Positions 45,811 to 54,695 are shown, counted from the first letter of the stretch. The stretch: 64,000 nucleotides of DNA from Mycolicibacterium sediminis (GCF_010731735.1 NZ_AP022588.1:3658001-3722000), one strand, 5' to 3'. A program made the numbers and translations. Notes: generated from the sequence alone by a model not told the origin.

Positions 45811-46221
45811 TCAGCGTGGAACGTCGTGCGGGGTTTCGGTCGGATCCGGCTCCGGTTCGGCGGCCAACGGGTACCGGTAGCCCTGCAGGGCCGGGCGTTC
45901 CGCGGTGGGGAAGAGCGGGATCTTGCGGCGCGAGTCGTAGCGCCGCGGCTCCTCCGCGGTGCGCGGCGGCCGGTCGTTGGCGATAAGCACCGCGATCCAC
46001 GGCAGCGGGATGGAGGCCACCAGGATCGCCAGTGAGATCAGGCCGTTGTGCCAGATGCCGTAGGCCCCGGCAGCCAAGATGAGGGCGGGGATCCGGAAGG
46101 ACATGATCTTGAGGTACTTCCGCACCCGCTCACGATGCTGCTCTTCGTAGGGAATTGCTGCGCGTGTGATGAGAACCGGGCGACCATCGTCGTCGAAACT
46201 CAGCTCCTGGCCGTGTTTCAT
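45811..46221 (-). CDS. DUF3099 family membrane protein
   Basis: The 136-residue protein starts MKHGQELSFDDDGRPVLITR, giving a short cytoplasmic start. Two transmembrane helices follow (IMSFRIPALILAAGAYGIWH and LISLAILVASIPLPWIAVLI), with a charged tail RRYDSRRKIPLFPTAERPAL. It is typical of DUF3099 and matches Rv2709. Function unknown. It lies 149 bp upstream of sigB on the same strand. Confidence 0.85.
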   Translation of the reverse strand: MKHGQELSFDDDGRPVLITRAAIPYEEQHRERVRKYLKIMSFRIPALILAAGAYGIWHNGLISLAILVASIPLPWIAVLIANDRPPRTAEEPRRYDSRRKIPLFPTAERPALQGYRYPLAAEPEPDPTETPHDVPR

Positions 46222-46290
46222 ATACTCCACTGTTCCACACCTGGGACATATCAAACTGTCCAGTTCCTTACCGAAGTATGGCCGGGCACA

Positions 46291-46536
46291 ATGGACGCCA
46301 TGGAGACCGAGACACTCGAACGCACGGACACCGACGAACGGGTCGACGACGGCACCGACGACGATGCGCCCAAGGTGTTCCACTACGTCAAGAAGAACAA
46401 GATCGCCGAGAGTGCGGTCATGGGAACCCATGTCGTCGCGCTGTGCGGCGAGGTGTTCCCGGTGACGAAGTCCGCGAAGCCCGGCTCGCCGGTGTGCGCC
46501 GACTGCAAGCGGATCTTCGAGACCCTCAAGACGTAA
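46291..46536 (+). CDS. DUF3039 small zinc-ribbon-like protein
   Basis: The 81-residue protein starts MDAMETETLERTDTDERVDD; the second Met at 46300 is an alternative start. The core is FHYVKKNKIAESAVMGTHVV then ALCGEVFPVTKSAKPGSPVC with CADCKRIF, giving three or four cysteines that could bind zinc. It matches DUF3039 (Rv2708c). Function unknown. Its 3' end overlaps the convergent YihY gene by 11 bp. Confidence 0.83.
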   Translation: MDAMETETLERTDTDERVDDGTDDDAPKVFHYVKKNKIAESAVMGTHVVALCGEVFPVTKSAKPGSPVCADCKRIFETLKT

Positions 46537-47527
46537 CGGCGGGACCGTCCGTCGACGGGACGGGCGCGGGACCCTGAACCGGTGCCGTCTCCGCGGAGTC
46601 GCCGTTGCGGGTCTCGGAACGCTCCTCGAGCCACCCGCGCAGCCGGTGTGCGTGCGTGTTGGGGGCCGGCCACTCCTCCTGGATCGCGGCGTTCAGCTCG
46701 GCGCCCATCATGATGGCGAAGCCGAGGAAGAACGCGAACAGCAGGAAGGCGATCGGGGTGGCGAGCGCGCCGTAGGTGTAGCCGGTCGCCGTGATCCACG
46801 TCAGGTAGACCCGCAGCCCCAGTGTGGCGACCAGGAAGACGATCGCGGCCAGCACCGACCCGCACACCAGGCGGTGCGACGGCAGCGGCCGAGGCAGCGC
46901 CACCCGGTAGAGGACCGTGAACGTGACGACCAGCGCCAGGAACAGCACCGGGAAGTAGCCGTAGCGCAGCACGCTGTCCCAGCTCTCTGGGATGTACTCC
47001 GCGACCTTGAGGGGTCCCAGCGCCAGGAACGGTGCCGAGACGATGATGGCGCCCAGCATCACGATGTACAGGCCGAGCGCGTAAAAACGTTGGCGCACCG
47101 GATGTCTCAGGTCCGTCTGGTCGTGCGCCTCCACGACGGAGTCCACGAATGCCGAGATCGCCGACGACCCCGCCCACAGGGAGATGACGAAGCCGAGCGA
47201 CACGACCTCGCCGCGGGCACCCGCGACGATGTCGTTGATGGTCGGTTCGATGATCTCGGTGACCACGTTGCCCGAGAACAGATTCCCCGCCGTCGAGATC
47301 AGCTGGTTCTCGATCGTCAGCAGTGTGTTGGGCCCGAACAGCGGCGCCACGTAGGCGAGGCTGCCGAGCATGCCCAACAGGAGAGGCGGCAGGGACAGTG
47401 CGCACCAGAAGGCAGCTTGAGCCGACTCCGAGAAGATGGAGTCGTCCCAACTCTTGGACAGGGTGCGCTTGAAGACCCGCCAGAGATGATGCCTGGACGG
47501 CTTCGCGCGAGGTGGCTGGTCACTCAT
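46526..47527 (-). CDS. YihY/BrkB family inner-membrane protein
   Basis: The 333-residue protein starts at ATG 47527 (MSDQPPRAKPSRHHLWRV); a GTG at 47545 would add six residues. About six transmembrane helices, including SAQAAFWCALSLPPLLLGML, GEVVSLGFVISLWAGSSAIS and AFLLFAFFLGFAIMMGAELN, follow the YihY pattern, with the conserved GxSxxxxAFxxxxN-like region around SSAISAFVDSVVEAHDQ. The C-terminus is Pro/Thr-rich. Once called ribonuclease BN, the family is now regarded as transport-like and its function is unknown (Rv2707). Confidence 0.88.
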   Translation of the reverse strand: MSDQPPRAKPSRHHLWRVFKRTLSKSWDDSIFSESAQAAFWCALSLPPLLLGMLGSLAYVAPLFGPNTLLTIENQLISTAGNLFSGNVVTEIIEPTINDIVAGARGEVVSLGFVISLWAGSSAISAFVDSVVEAHDQTDLRHPVRQRFYALGLYIVMLGAIIVSAPFLALGPLKVAEYIPESWDSVLRYGYFPVLFLALVVTFTVLYRVALPRPLPSHRLVCGSVLAAIVFLVATLGLRVYLTWITATGYTYGALATPIAFLLFAFFLGFAIMMGAELNAAIQEEWPAPNTHAHRLRGWLEERSETRNGDSAETAPVQGPAPVPSTDGPAVTS

Positions 47528-47586
47528 GTTCAGACCAGCATCCACGACGCGAGGCCGTCACGCCGATCCGGTACCCGGCGCGTCGC

Positions 47587-47778
47587 TCAGGAGTCGATCG
47601 GGCTCATCTCGATCACCGCGGCCAGCTCGACGAGCTTGGCCTCGTGCTCGTTGGCGTGGTGCTGGCAGAACAACAGTTCTGCGCCCGATGGCAACACCGC
47701 CCTGACGCGAGCGGCAGCACCGCAACGGTCGCAGCGATCAGCCCGGGTCAGTTCAGGACTGGTCAGAGTTGCGTTCAT
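47587..47778 (-). CDS. Small DUF7455-type zinc-binding protein
   Basis: The 63-residue protein starts MNATLTSPELTRADRCDRCG. Cysteine/histidine pairs CDRC and FCQHHANEHEAKLVEL suggest one zinc ribbon. GGAGGAG lies directly before ATG 47778. Proteins of this type are common beside sigma-factor genes in actinobacteria. Role unknown. Confidence 0.75.
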   Translation of the reverse strand: MNATLTSPELTRADRCDRCGAAARVRAVLPSGAELLFCQHHANEHEAKLVELAAVIEMSPIDS

Positions 47779-47908
47779 GGCTCCTCCTCCAAAACTCGCG
47801 TAGGTCTACTGTGTCAGACGTTTTCGGTTCCGGCGTTGTTCCCTGGTGGTTCACCGGTGTGTCGTGTCTCACCTAGTACCCCGGTTGCCGCAACCGCACA
47901 CTGGGCTG

Positions 47909-48277
47909 ATGATCACACCCGGATCGTGGTTGGTTCACCTGTGCACCGTCGACGAGTGGGACCAGGCGCGTGTCGAGGGGGAGCGCAGGCCGCCGTCGCT
48001 GGCCGACGTCGGCTTCGTCCACCTGTCCGCGCCCGAGCAGGTGCACCTACCCGCCAACCGGCTGTACGCCGGCCGCTCGGACCTGCTGCTGCTGTGGTGC
48101 GACCCGACGCTGCTGGACGCACCGGTCCGGTGGGAGCCGGGGGTGCCGGAGGATCCGGCGTCCATGCGATTCCCGCACCTGTACGGCCCACTCCCGACGG
48201 CCGCCGTGATCGACGTCACACCCTATGTTCCCGGCGCGGACGGCCGATTCGCCGAGGTCGCTCGGTCCGACAGGTAG
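47909..48277 (+). CDS. DUF952 domain-containing protein
   Basis: The 122-residue protein starts MITPGSWLVHLCTVDEWDQA at ATG 47909. The DUF952 signature is DVGFVHLSAPEQVHLPANRLY followed by LLLLWCDPTLLDAPVRWEPG and FPHLYGPLPTAAVIDVTPY, a small fold that resembles ADP-ribosyl-protein or glutathione-linked families of unknown role. A CACACT hexamer 6 nt upstream is a poor -10. The last 55 bp overlap the convergent RidA gene, so the two C-termini share DNA. Confidence 0.85.
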   Translation: MITPGSWLVHLCTVDEWDQARVEGERRPPSLADVGFVHLSAPEQVHLPANRLYAGRSDLLLLWCDPTLLDAPVRWEPGVPEDPASMRFPHLYGPLPTAAVIDVTPYVPGADGRFAEVARSDR

Positions 48278-48633
48278 GCGTCCACCTCGATCTCGATCAG
48301 CAGGTCCGGGTCGATCAGCGCCGAGACCTCCACCATGGTGGCCACGGGTCGGATGGCGCCGAACACCTCGGCGTGGACGGCGGCGACCTCCCGCCACCGG
48401 GTGACGTCGGTGACGAACATGCGGGTGCGCACGACGTCGCCCAGCGACGCTCCGCACTCGTGCAGCGCGGACTCGATCCGGCGCAGCACCTCGCGGGTCT
48501 GCGCCGCCATGCCGTCGCCGGGTGCCGTCGTGCCGGCGACGGCGACGTGGGGCCCGACCCGGACGGCGCGCGAGTAGCCGACCTCGTCCTCGAACGATGA
48601 TCCCGACGACACGTTCCTGCGATCTCCCGACAC
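48223..48633 (-). CDS. RidA/YjgF family protein
   Basis: The 136-residue protein has the RidA core FEDEVGYSRAVRVGPHVAVA, GMAAQTREVLRRIESALHEC, GDVVRTRMFVTDVTRWREVA and IEIEVDAYLSD. RidA proteins remove reactive enamine/imine intermediates, using an Arg in the VRTRMFVTD stretch. GTG 48633 has TAGCGT 6 nt upstream. It matches Rv2704, upstream of the sigA region. Confidence 0.87.
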   Translation of the reverse strand: MSGDRRNVSSGSSFEDEVGYSRAVRVGPHVAVAGTTAPGDGMAAQTREVLRRIESALHECGASLGDVVRTRMFVTDVTRWREVAAVHAEVFGAIRPVATMVEVSALIDPDLLIEIEVDAYLSDRATSANRPSAPGT

Positions 48634-48639
48634 GAGGCG

Positions 48640-48645
48640 ACGCTA
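48640..48645 (-). promoter_or_regulatory. -10 element of leaderless promoter for the RidA gene
   Basis: The minus strand reads TAGCGT with 6 nt to GTG 48633. It is divergent from the promoter of the membrane protein at 48710-48715. Confidence 0.5.
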
Positions 48646-48709
48646 GCGGGCACCTGGCGGCCCGCGGGCGAGGGTGACAGGAACGCGTCCGTGTGTAACG
48701 GCCAATGCC

Positions 48710-48715
48710 TAAACT
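48710..48715 (+). promoter_or_regulatory. -10 element of leaderless promoter for the membrane protein gene
   Basis: TAAACT is followed by 6 nt and ATG 48722. Confidence 0.5.
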
Positions 48716-48721
48716 GGCCGC

Positions 48722-49507
48722 ATGGGAATCCTGTCCGGCTTCGCGCCGTGGATCGTCTACTGGGTCCTGGTCGGAAACGTCCCCTTCGTCGCCGCCGTCG
48801 TGACGGCACTGGCGGTGTCCGCGGTGGCGCTGGCGGTGAGCCGCGCACGGCGCCCACCGGGTGGCACGCTCGAAATCGGTTCGGTCGCAACGTTCCTCGT
48901 GCTGACGGTCGTCACGTTGACGGTCAGTCAGGGCTTCATGGAGCGTTGGATCCAGCCGCTGAGCACCGCGGGGATCCTGCTCGTCGCACTGGTCGGCGTG
49001 CTCGCCGGCCGGCCGTTCGTGCGGGAGATCGCCGAGGTCGACCAACCCAAGGAGGTGCTCAAGAGCGAGCTGTTCGGCGAGATCACCACACGGGTGACCT
49101 GGATCTGGGTGGCGGCGTTCGCGGGCATGACGGTGTCGTCGGCCATCCCGCCGATCGTCTACGGAGACGCCACCATCCTGGACACCCGGACGCCGCTGTC
49201 CTTCGTCTGCTACTGGGTGATCCCGTTCGCGCTCCTCGGTGCGGCGGTCCTGGCGGGCCGACTGCTCACCGATCGGATGGTCGCCGAGGCCACCAGTCCA
49301 CACGTGGTGCGGCGCAGCACGTTCGTCGCGTTCAAGGAACTCGGCATCGACGAACTGCTGTATCTCGCGAAGGAGAAGGCCGACCGCGAGGTCGGAGCGG
49401 GCATGGAGGCCTACGCCGTCCAGGTGGGCGGCAAGGGCACACCGCTCACCGGCGACGAGTCGCGTGAGTCGTGGCCGGTGTCCTACAAGGTGCGCGAGCG
49501 CGCCTAG
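48722..49507 (+). CDS. Hypothetical multi-pass membrane protein
   Basis: The 261-residue protein begins MGILSGFAPWIVYWVLVGNV. About six hydrophobic segments are visible (VPFVAAVVTALAVSAVALAV, ATFLVLTVVTLTVSQGF, ILLVALVGVLAG, VTWIWVAAFAGMTVSSAIPP, CYWVIPFALLGAAVLAG), with a soluble C-terminal part from about residue 180 (FVAFKELGIDELLYLAKEKA). No family is firmly recognised. It has no counterpart between ridA and sigA in M. tuberculosis. It ends 3 bp before the convergent sigA end. Confidence 0.72.
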   Translation: MGILSGFAPWIVYWVLVGNVPFVAAVVTALAVSAVALAVSRARRPPGGTLEIGSVATFLVLTVVTLTVSQGFMERWIQPLSTAGILLVALVGVLAGRPFVREIAEVDQPKEVLKSELFGEITTRVTWIWVAAFAGMTVSSAIPPIVYGDATILDTRTPLSFVCYWVIPFALLGAAVLAGRLLTDRMVAEATSPHVVRRSTFVAFKELGIDELLYLAKEKADREVGAGMEAYAVQVGGKGTPLTGDESRESWPVSYKVRERA

Positions 49508-49510
49508 CGC

Positions 49511-50947
49511 CTAGTCCAGGTAGTCGCGCAGGACCTGCGAGCGGCTCGGGTGGCGCAGCTTCGACATGGTCTTGCTCTCGATCTGCCGGATGCGCTCGCG
49601 CGTCACGCCGTACACCTGACCGATCTCGTCGAGGGTGCGCGGCTGACCGTCGGTGAGGCCGAAGCGCAGCCGGACGACACCGGCCTCACGCTCGGACAGG
49701 GTCTCGAGTACCGACTGCAGCTGATCCTGCAGCAGCGTGAACGACACCGCGTCCACGGCCACGACGGCCTCGGAGTCCTCGATGAAGTCGCCGAGCTGGC
49801 TGTCGCCCTCGTCGCCGATGGTCTGGTCCAGCGAGATTGGCTCACGGGCGTACTGCTGGATCTCCAGCACCTTCTCCGGCGTGATGTCCATCTCCTTGGC
49901 GAGTTCCTCGGGCGTGGGCTCGCGGCCCAGGTCCTGCAGGAGTTCGCGCTGGATGCGGCCGAGCTTGTTGATGACCTCGACCATGTGCACGGGGATGCGG
50001 ATGGTGCGGGCCTGGTCTGCCATGGCGCGGGTGATGGCCTGACGGATCCACCAGGTGGCGTACGTCGAGAACTTGTAGCCCTTGGTGTAGTCGAACTTCT
50101 CGACCGCGCGGATCAGACCCAGGTTGCCCTCCTGGATCAGGTCCAGGAACGCCATGCCGCGGCCCGTGTAGCGCTTGGCCAGCGAGACCACGAGGCGCAG
50201 GTTGGCCTCGAGCAGGTGGTTCTTCGCCCGATCGCCGTCACGCTGGATCCACTGGTAGTCACGTCGGACCTGGGTGGTGAGCTTCTCGCCCTTCTCGGCG
50301 AACTCGGCGAACTTCTGCGTCGCGTAGAGGCCGGCCTCGATGCGCTTGGCTAGTTCGACCTCCTCCTCGGCGTTAAGCAGCGCCACCTTGCCGATCTGCT
50401 TGAGGTAGGCGCGGACCGAGTCGGCGGAGGCCGTGAGTTCGGCGTCCTTGCGGGCCTGCCGCAGTGCCTCGGACTCCTCCTCGTCCCAGACGAAGTCGCC
50501 AGAGGCCTTGTCCTTCTCGGAGGGCTCGGAGATGTCGTCGTCGCCATCCTCGGTCTCGGCCTTGCCGGCCTCGGTCACCTTGGCGGTGGCCTTGTCGGTG
50601 GTGGCCGCACCCTCGACCACGACCTCGTCGTCGTCGATCTCCTCGAGTTCGATGTCGGCCTCGTCGATGTCCTCGGGGGCGCCGTCGAGTTCCTCGACGG
50701 GCGTCACGTCGTCGGTGCCGTCGACGTCGCCGTCACCCTTCTTCGCGCGGGTGGCGGGGCCGGCCTTCTTGGCGGCCGCCTTCTTCGCCGGTCCCTTGGC
50801 GGCGGCCGACTTCGTGGCGCGCTTCGCGGGGGCGGTGCCGTTCGCGGTCTTCGCGGCAGCCTTCTTGGCAGGAGCCTTCGCGGGCGCCTTGGCGGCCACC
50901 GGCTTCACCGGCTCCTCTGTTGCCGGACTTGCCTTCGTCGCTGCCAC
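49511..50947 (-). CDS. sigA: Principal RNA polymerase sigma factor SigA
   Basis: The protein has 478 residues. The N-terminus (about 1-75) is an Ala/Lys/Pro-rich, histone-tail-like stretch. An acidic region 1.1-like segment follows (about 80-145), then region 1.2 [20 protein letters not shown]. Region 2 includes [20 protein letters not shown] and [20 protein letters not shown], and region 4 has [20 protein letters not shown]. It directs housekeeping transcription. GTG 50947 has AAGGGG upstream; a TACAAT -10 about 130 bp upstream gives a long leader. Confidence 0.98.
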   Translation of the reverse strand: MAATKASPATEEPVKPVAAKAPAKAPAKKAAAKTANGTAPAKRATKSAAAKGPAKKAAAKKAGPATRAKKGDGDVDGTDDVTPVEELDGAPEDIDEADIELEEIDDDEVVVEGAATTDKATAKVTEAGKAETEDGDDDISEPSEKDKASGDFVWDEEESEALRQARKDAELTASADSVRAYLKQIGKVALLNAEEEVELAKRIEAGLYATQKFAEFAEKGEKLTTQVRRDYQWIQRDGDRAKNHLLEANLRLVVSLAKRYTGRGMAFLDLIQEGNLGLIRAVEKFDYTKGYKFSTYATWWIRQAITRAMADQARTIRIPVHMVEVINKLGRIQRELLQDLGREPTPEELAKEMDITPEKVLEIQQYAREPISLDQTIGDEGDSQLGDFIEDSEAVVAVDAVSFTLLQDQLQSVLETLSEREAGVVRLRFGLTDGQPRTLDEIGQVYGVTRERIRQIESKTMSKLRHPSRSQVLRDYLD

Positions 50948-51292
50948 GGGCACCCCTTCGGTCGTGCGGAATCGGCGGCGTGGGCGTGCGCCACCGAAAA
51001 GTCTGTCGGCTGTCGAATGGTGGCGTCGATATCGATTGGGATACTCGCCGCTATCCGTCGTGCGGCCGCCGGTGACCATTGTAACGACAGAGTGGCCACC
51101 CGCCCTCCACGAGCGCGAATTGGTCGGTCGTGGCGGGCGGCCCTGCCCCGAGGCCGTCCTCCACCCGGCTCGTGGGCTCGAGACGGGCCCGACGTTTGCC
51201 GACGGCGTCGCCGCCGGCAGGCGCGGCCAGCGCGACGACCTGATTGATCTCGTTGGAACGGCCCCAAAGATTTTGTCGCCGTGCGGGTTCGA
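50948..51292 (-). promoter_or_regulatory. 345-bp sigA upstream region with TACAAT -10 element
   Basis: This gap between ppgK and sigA holds no gene. On the minus strand TACAAT (51083-51078) is a full TANNNT match; transcription from about 51070 would give a sigA leader of about 123 nt. The part 51090-51292 next to the ppgK stop shows only weak GC-rich inverted repeats and nothing else I can name. Confidence 0.5.
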
Positions 51293-52093
51293 TCAGGGAG
51301 TGGTGACGTCGACGTCCGAGGCCATGGCGGCGCCGACGATGCCGGCGGTGTTGAGCAGCGTTGCGGCGACGACGGGTGTGCGGTTCTTCAGCAGCGGAAT
51401 CCACTTGTCGGCCTTGCGGCTGATGCCGCCACCGGCGATGAAGAGGTCGGGCCAGATCGCGTTCTCCACCGCCACCAGGACCTTCGTGACCTCCTGCGTC
51501 CAGCGCTCGTAGCTCCAGTCCTTGCGTTCCTTCACCGAGGACGCCGCGCGGTGCTCGGCTTCCTTGCCGCCCACCTCGAGGTGGCCGAACTCGGTGTTCG
51601 GGAGCAGGAGACCGTTGTGGATGACCGCGGAACCGATGCCCGTGCCGAACGTGAGCAGCACGATGACCCCGGTGTTGTCTCGTCCCGCGCCGAACTTCTC
51701 CTCGGCGAGACCGGCCGCGTCGGCATCGTTGAGGACCGTGACCTGCTGGCCGTCCAGCTCGGCGGAGATGACGTCGCGCGCGCTGGTGCCGATCCACGCC
51801 TTGTCGACGTTGGCGGCGGTGCGGACGATCCCGTCGGTCACCACGCCGGGGTAGGTCACCCCCAGGCCGCCGGTCCAGCCGAACTCGCGGACGACGGCCG
51901 CGACGGTCTTGGCCACGGCGTCGGGCGTCGAGGGCTGGGGCGTGTCGAGCTTGAACCGCTCGCCGATCAGCTGTCCGGTGTCGAGGTCGACGATGCCGCC
52001 CTTGACGCCGCTGCCTCCGACGTCGACACCGAACCCACGGTGCTCCGACGGTGCGGCGCCGGACTCGGTCGACGGGGTCTCGGTGGCGGTCAT
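51293..52093 (-). CDS. ppgK: Polyphosphate glucokinase PpgK
   Basis: The 266-residue ROK-family kinase uses polyphosphate or ATP to phosphorylate glucose. The phosphate loop is FGVDVGGSGVKGGIVDLDTG, the adenosine/phosphate motif is LLTFGTGIGSAVIHNGLLLP, and the catalytic Asp is in VLNDADAAGLAEEKFG. C-terminal residues VVAATLLNTAGIVGAAMAS are typical. ATG 52093 is preferred because AGGAG lies 5 nt upstream; GTG 52099 is the alternative. It lies upstream of sigA on the same strand. Confidence 0.95.
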   Translation of the reverse strand: MTATETPSTESGAAPSEHRGFGVDVGGSGVKGGIVDLDTGQLIGERFKLDTPQPSTPDAVAKTVAAVVREFGWTGGLGVTYPGVVTDGIVRTAANVDKAWIGTSARDVISAELDGQQVTVLNDADAAGLAEEKFGAGRDNTGVIVLLTFGTGIGSAVIHNGLLLPNTEFGHLEVGGKEAEHRAASSVKERKDWSYERWTQEVTKVLVAVENAIWPDLFIAGGGISRKADKWIPLLKNRTPVVAATLLNTAGIVGAAMASDVDVTTP

Positions 52094-52209
52094 GAGCACT
52101 CCTGTGGTTAGTGGCCGGCAGGTGCGACGCGAGTCACAACACTAGTGGTTCGTCCCGTGCGATGTGGGCTGCCGCTCGACCGGATCCGGTTTTGTGCTGC
52201 GATGTCACG

Positions 52210-53064
52210 GTGACGGACATCGACACCGAACCGACCGAACTCCGCCGGGTTGCCGAGGATCTCGCAGCCGAGGCCGCCGACTACGTCCGTCGCCGCCGCG
52301 CCGAGGTCTTCGGCGCCGGCAGGGACGCCGAGACGGTCGGATCCGCCGTCCGGTCCAAGAGCAGCCCGACCGATCCGGTGACCATCGTCGACACCGAGAC
52401 CGAGCGGCTGCTGCGCGAACGGCTCGCGGTACTGCGTCCGGGGGAGGACGTGCTCGGGGAGGAGGAGGGCGGCTCGACCCTCGGGCGCCCGGGCAGCCCG
52501 CTGTGGGTGCTCGACCCGATCGACGGGACGGTCAACTTCGTCTACGGCGTCGAGGCGTACGCGGTGTCGATCGGCGTCCAGGTCGACGGCGTGTCCGTGG
52601 CGGGCGCCGTCGCCAATGTCGCGACCGGTGAGGTCTTCTCGGCGGCGCGCGGCCAGGGTGCGTCGGCGCGGCGCGGAACGGAGGTCACGACGCTGCGCTG
52701 CACCGAGGTCGACGACCTGTCGCTGGCGCTGGTGGGAACCGGGTTCGCCTACGACCGGGAACGCCGGGAGCGGCAGGCGCACGTGATGGCGCGGTTGGTG
52801 CCGGCGATCAGGGACGTGCGGCGCATCGGGTCCTGCGCGCTCGACCTCTGCATGGTGGCCGCGGGCCGGTTGGACGCCTACTACGAGGACGGCGTCCACG
52901 TGTGGGACTGGGCGGCCGGCGCGCTGGTCGCCCAGGAGGCCGGCGCGGTCCTCGACCTTCCGTCGGTGGACGGCGACGGCGGCGACATGATCATCGCGTC
53001 CGCGCCGGGCGTCGCGACGCACCTGCGTGCCGCGCTGCGCGAGGCGGGCGCGCCGCTGGGGTAG
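52210..53064 (+). CDS. suhB: Inositol monophosphatase family protein SuhB
   Basis: The 284-residue Mg2+-dependent phosphatase from GTG 52210 (VTDIDTEPTELRRVAEDLAA). Metal-binding motifs are VTIVDTETERLLRERL, the Glu of EDVLGEEEGG, WVLDPIDGTVNFVYG and the C-terminal VHVWDWAAGALVAQEAGAVL. It dephosphorylates inositol-1-phosphate, feeding phosphatidylinositol and mycothiol synthesis. The start is uncertain; an ATG at 52161 is in frame but lengthens the protein beyond the family norm. Confidence 0.93.
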   Translation: MTDIDTEPTELRRVAEDLAAEAADYVRRRRAEVFGAGRDAETVGSAVRSKSSPTDPVTIVDTETERLLRERLAVLRPGEDVLGEEEGGSTLGRPGSPLWVLDPIDGTVNFVYGVEAYAVSIGVQVDGVSVAGAVANVATGEVFSAARGQGASARRGTEVTTLRCTEVDDLSLALVGTGFAYDRERRERQAHVMARLVPAIRDVRRIGSCALDLCMVAAGRLDAYYEDGVHVWDWAAGALVAQEAGAVLDLPSVDGDGGDMIIASAPGVATHLRAALREAGAPLG

Positions 53065-53067
53065 CGG

Positions 53068-53718
53068 TCAGCAGGACGACGAGTGGATCTTCTCGAGCAG
53101 CGTCGCGTCGGGCGGTTGGGTGGCGTCCGGACGCAGGCTGGCGAGCATCGCGTCGATGTCGTCGTTGTGGTTCAGCTCGGAGTACTCGGTGCCGACGGCG
53201 AGGTCGACGGTGTCGTCGCCGCGCTGATCCTGGAACAGCTCGGTGCAGGGGGCGACGAGCCAGACCGCCGCCGCGGCGGCGCGGCCCGACGGCCCGAACC
53301 GGATCTGGCCCTGGCACTGCAGGCGGCTGTCGGCGTACACGGTGTCGTTCGCGGCGGTGGGCGGCGCGAAACCGAGATCGCGTAGGGCCCCCGCGACCTC
53401 GCCGGCCTGTCCGCCCTGTCCACTCGCGTTGAGGACCCGGATCTTGGTGTCCGCGAGCTTGGCGGGGACGACCTCGGACATCGTCGCCGCGGTGACCCGG
53501 TCGCCCAGCACCGGCTGATCACCGTTCGCCGGTGGCGGCGGTGCGTTGCACGCGACGACTTCCTGCACGTCGGTCGGCTGATTGAAGGCGACGACCCAGA
53601 TCATCAGCGAGGCCACGGCGAGCACGGCGAGCAGCGCGAGACCGGGCACGTAGTTGCGTCGGCGGAAGGGCCGACCGTGCTTGTCGAAGGCGGTACCCGA
53701 GGTGATGTGCGCGACCAC
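53068..53718 (-). CDS. cei: Cell envelope integrity protein Cei (LytR_C domain)
   Basis: The 216-residue protein has one N-terminal transmembrane helix (YVPGLALLAVLAVASLMIWVVAF, about 23-45) and an extracytoplasmic region with two paired LytR_C-like motifs (IRVLNASGQGGQAGEVAGAL). Cysteines at VVACNAPP, RLQCQGQ, APCTELF and the terminal SSSC could form two disulfides. It matches Rv2700, reported as needed for envelope integrity. GTG 53718 has TAAGGT 6 nt upstream. Convergent with suhB by 3 bp. Confidence 0.88.
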   Translation of the reverse strand: MVAHITSGTAFDKHGRPFRRRNYVPGLALLAVLAVASLMIWVVAFNQPTDVQEVVACNAPPPPANGDQPVLGDRVTAATMSEVVPAKLADTKIRVLNASGQGGQAGEVAGALRDLGFAPPTAANDTVYADSRLQCQGQIRFGPSGRAAAAAVWLVAPCTELFQDQRGDDTVDLAVGTEYSELNHNDDIDAMLASLRPDATQPPDATLLEKIHSSSC

Positions 53719-53724
53719 CCCTGC

Positions 53725-53730
53725 ACCTTA
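53725..53730 (-). promoter_or_regulatory. -10 element of leaderless promoter for cei
   Basis: The minus strand reads TAAGGT with 6 nt to GTG 53718. Confidence 0.55.
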
Positions 53731-53882
53731 GAGGCTCCCCGCGCCGCCGATCCGCACGCGACCGGTCGTCATGTGACGCAAATCACATCCAATCCGGAGG
53801 GCCTCCGGGCACGAATCATTTGGCGGACGCGTTCTGCGCTGGTACAAAGCTCTGTCGCAGCATTTTTGAGGGGAAGAGGTAT

Positions 53883-54185
53883 ATGGCCACCGACTACGAC
53901 GCGCCACGGCGCACCGAGACCGATGACGTCTCCGAGGACTCCCTCGAAGAACTCAAGGCTCGGCGCAACGAAGCCCAGTCGGCGGCCGTCGACGTCGACG
54001 AATCCGAATCGGCCGAGTCCTTCGAACTGCCCGGCGCGGACCTGTCCGGCGAGGAACTGTCGGTGCGCGTCGTCCCGAAGCAGGCCGACGAGTTCACCTG
54101 CTCGAGCTGCTTCCTCGTGCACCACCGTAGCCGCCTGGCCAGCGAGAAGAACGGCCAGCTGATCTGCACCGACTGCGCCGCCTGA
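53883..54185 (+). CDS. DUF4193 family protein
   Basis: The 100-residue protein starts MATDYDAPRRTETDDVSEDS. An acidic N-terminal half precedes a zinc-ribbon-like end with DEFTCSSCFLVHHRSRLASE and ICTDCAA (two CxxC pairs). It matches DUF4193 (Rv2699c), reported as essential in M. tuberculosis. GGGGAAGAGG lies just before ATG 53883. It could bind nucleic acid or RNA polymerase; that is inference. Confidence 0.88.
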   Translation: MATDYDAPRRTETDDVSEDSLEELKARRNEAQSAAVDVDESESAESFELPGADLSGEELSVRVVPKQADEFTCSSCFLVHHRSRLASEKNGQLICTDCAA

Positions 54186-54192
54186 CGGGGGT

Positions 54193-54678
54193 TCAGGCGT
54201 TCAGCGCCGCCAGGACGCGGTCCGGGCGGCGGCAACTGATCAACCAGTAGGGCGTCGGGTCGTCCGGATCGTCGAGGACGATCAGGATCATCGGCCCCAC
54301 CCATGCCCGGTGCACGACGAACGCCGCCGGATCGAGCTGTCTGCCGAGCGCGGCGGACTTCGCGGACTTCGGTACTTCGGCGGAGCGGGCGATCACGCCG
54401 ACGGGCAGGTGCGCGGCGCCCACCCACAGCTCGGTCTCACCGTGGGGGGCGGTGCCGGACACGACCCGGACGTCGACCCGGCCGAGCCACGTCAGCGCCG
54501 CGGCCGCGACGAGTCCCAGCACCACGAACGGAATCCACATCGGGATGGACTGGATGCCGAGGTTCACCTCGAAGGCGATGATGCCGGCCAGCGCGAACCC
54601 GGGCAGCCACCACCACCACGGCACCCGCAGGCGCTCGCGGTAGCGCACGGAATCGGCGGCGGCACGCGTCTCGGACAC
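54193..54678 (-). CDS. DUF3093 family membrane protein
   Basis: The 161-residue protein from GTG 54678 ([20 protein letters not shown]). Two hydrophobic helices ([20 protein letters not shown] and [18 protein letters not shown]) form a hairpin before a PH-like beta domain ([37 protein letters not shown]). Function unknown; Rv2698 family. TACTCT 7 nt upstream supports the start. It is divergent from dut, with interlocking promoters. Confidence 0.87.
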   Translation of the reverse strand: MSETRAAADSVRYRERLRVPWWWWLPGFALAGIIAFEVNLGIQSIPMWIPFVVLGLVAAAALTWLGRVDVRVVSGTAPHGETELWVGAAHLPVGVIARSAEVPKSAKSAALGRQLDPAAFVVHRAWVGPMILIVLDDPDDPTPYWLISCRRPDRVLAALNA

Positions 54679-54685
54679 CCGGCCA

Positions 54686-54695
54686 AGAGTAATCT
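54686..54695. promoter_or_regulatory. Interlocking divergent -10 elements of the DUF3093 gene and dut
   Basis: The 10 bases AGAGTAATCT read TACTCT on the minus strand (54691-54686, 7 nt from GTG 54678) and TAATCT on the plus strand (54690-54695, 8 nt from GTG 54704). The two hexamers share the TA at 54690-54691, so RNA polymerase cannot use both at once. Confidence 0.6.

Noticed and set aside
46277..46282. TATGGC upstream of the DUF3039 gene as a -10
   Set aside because: The sixth base is C instead of the nearly invariant T and the spacer would be 8 nt.
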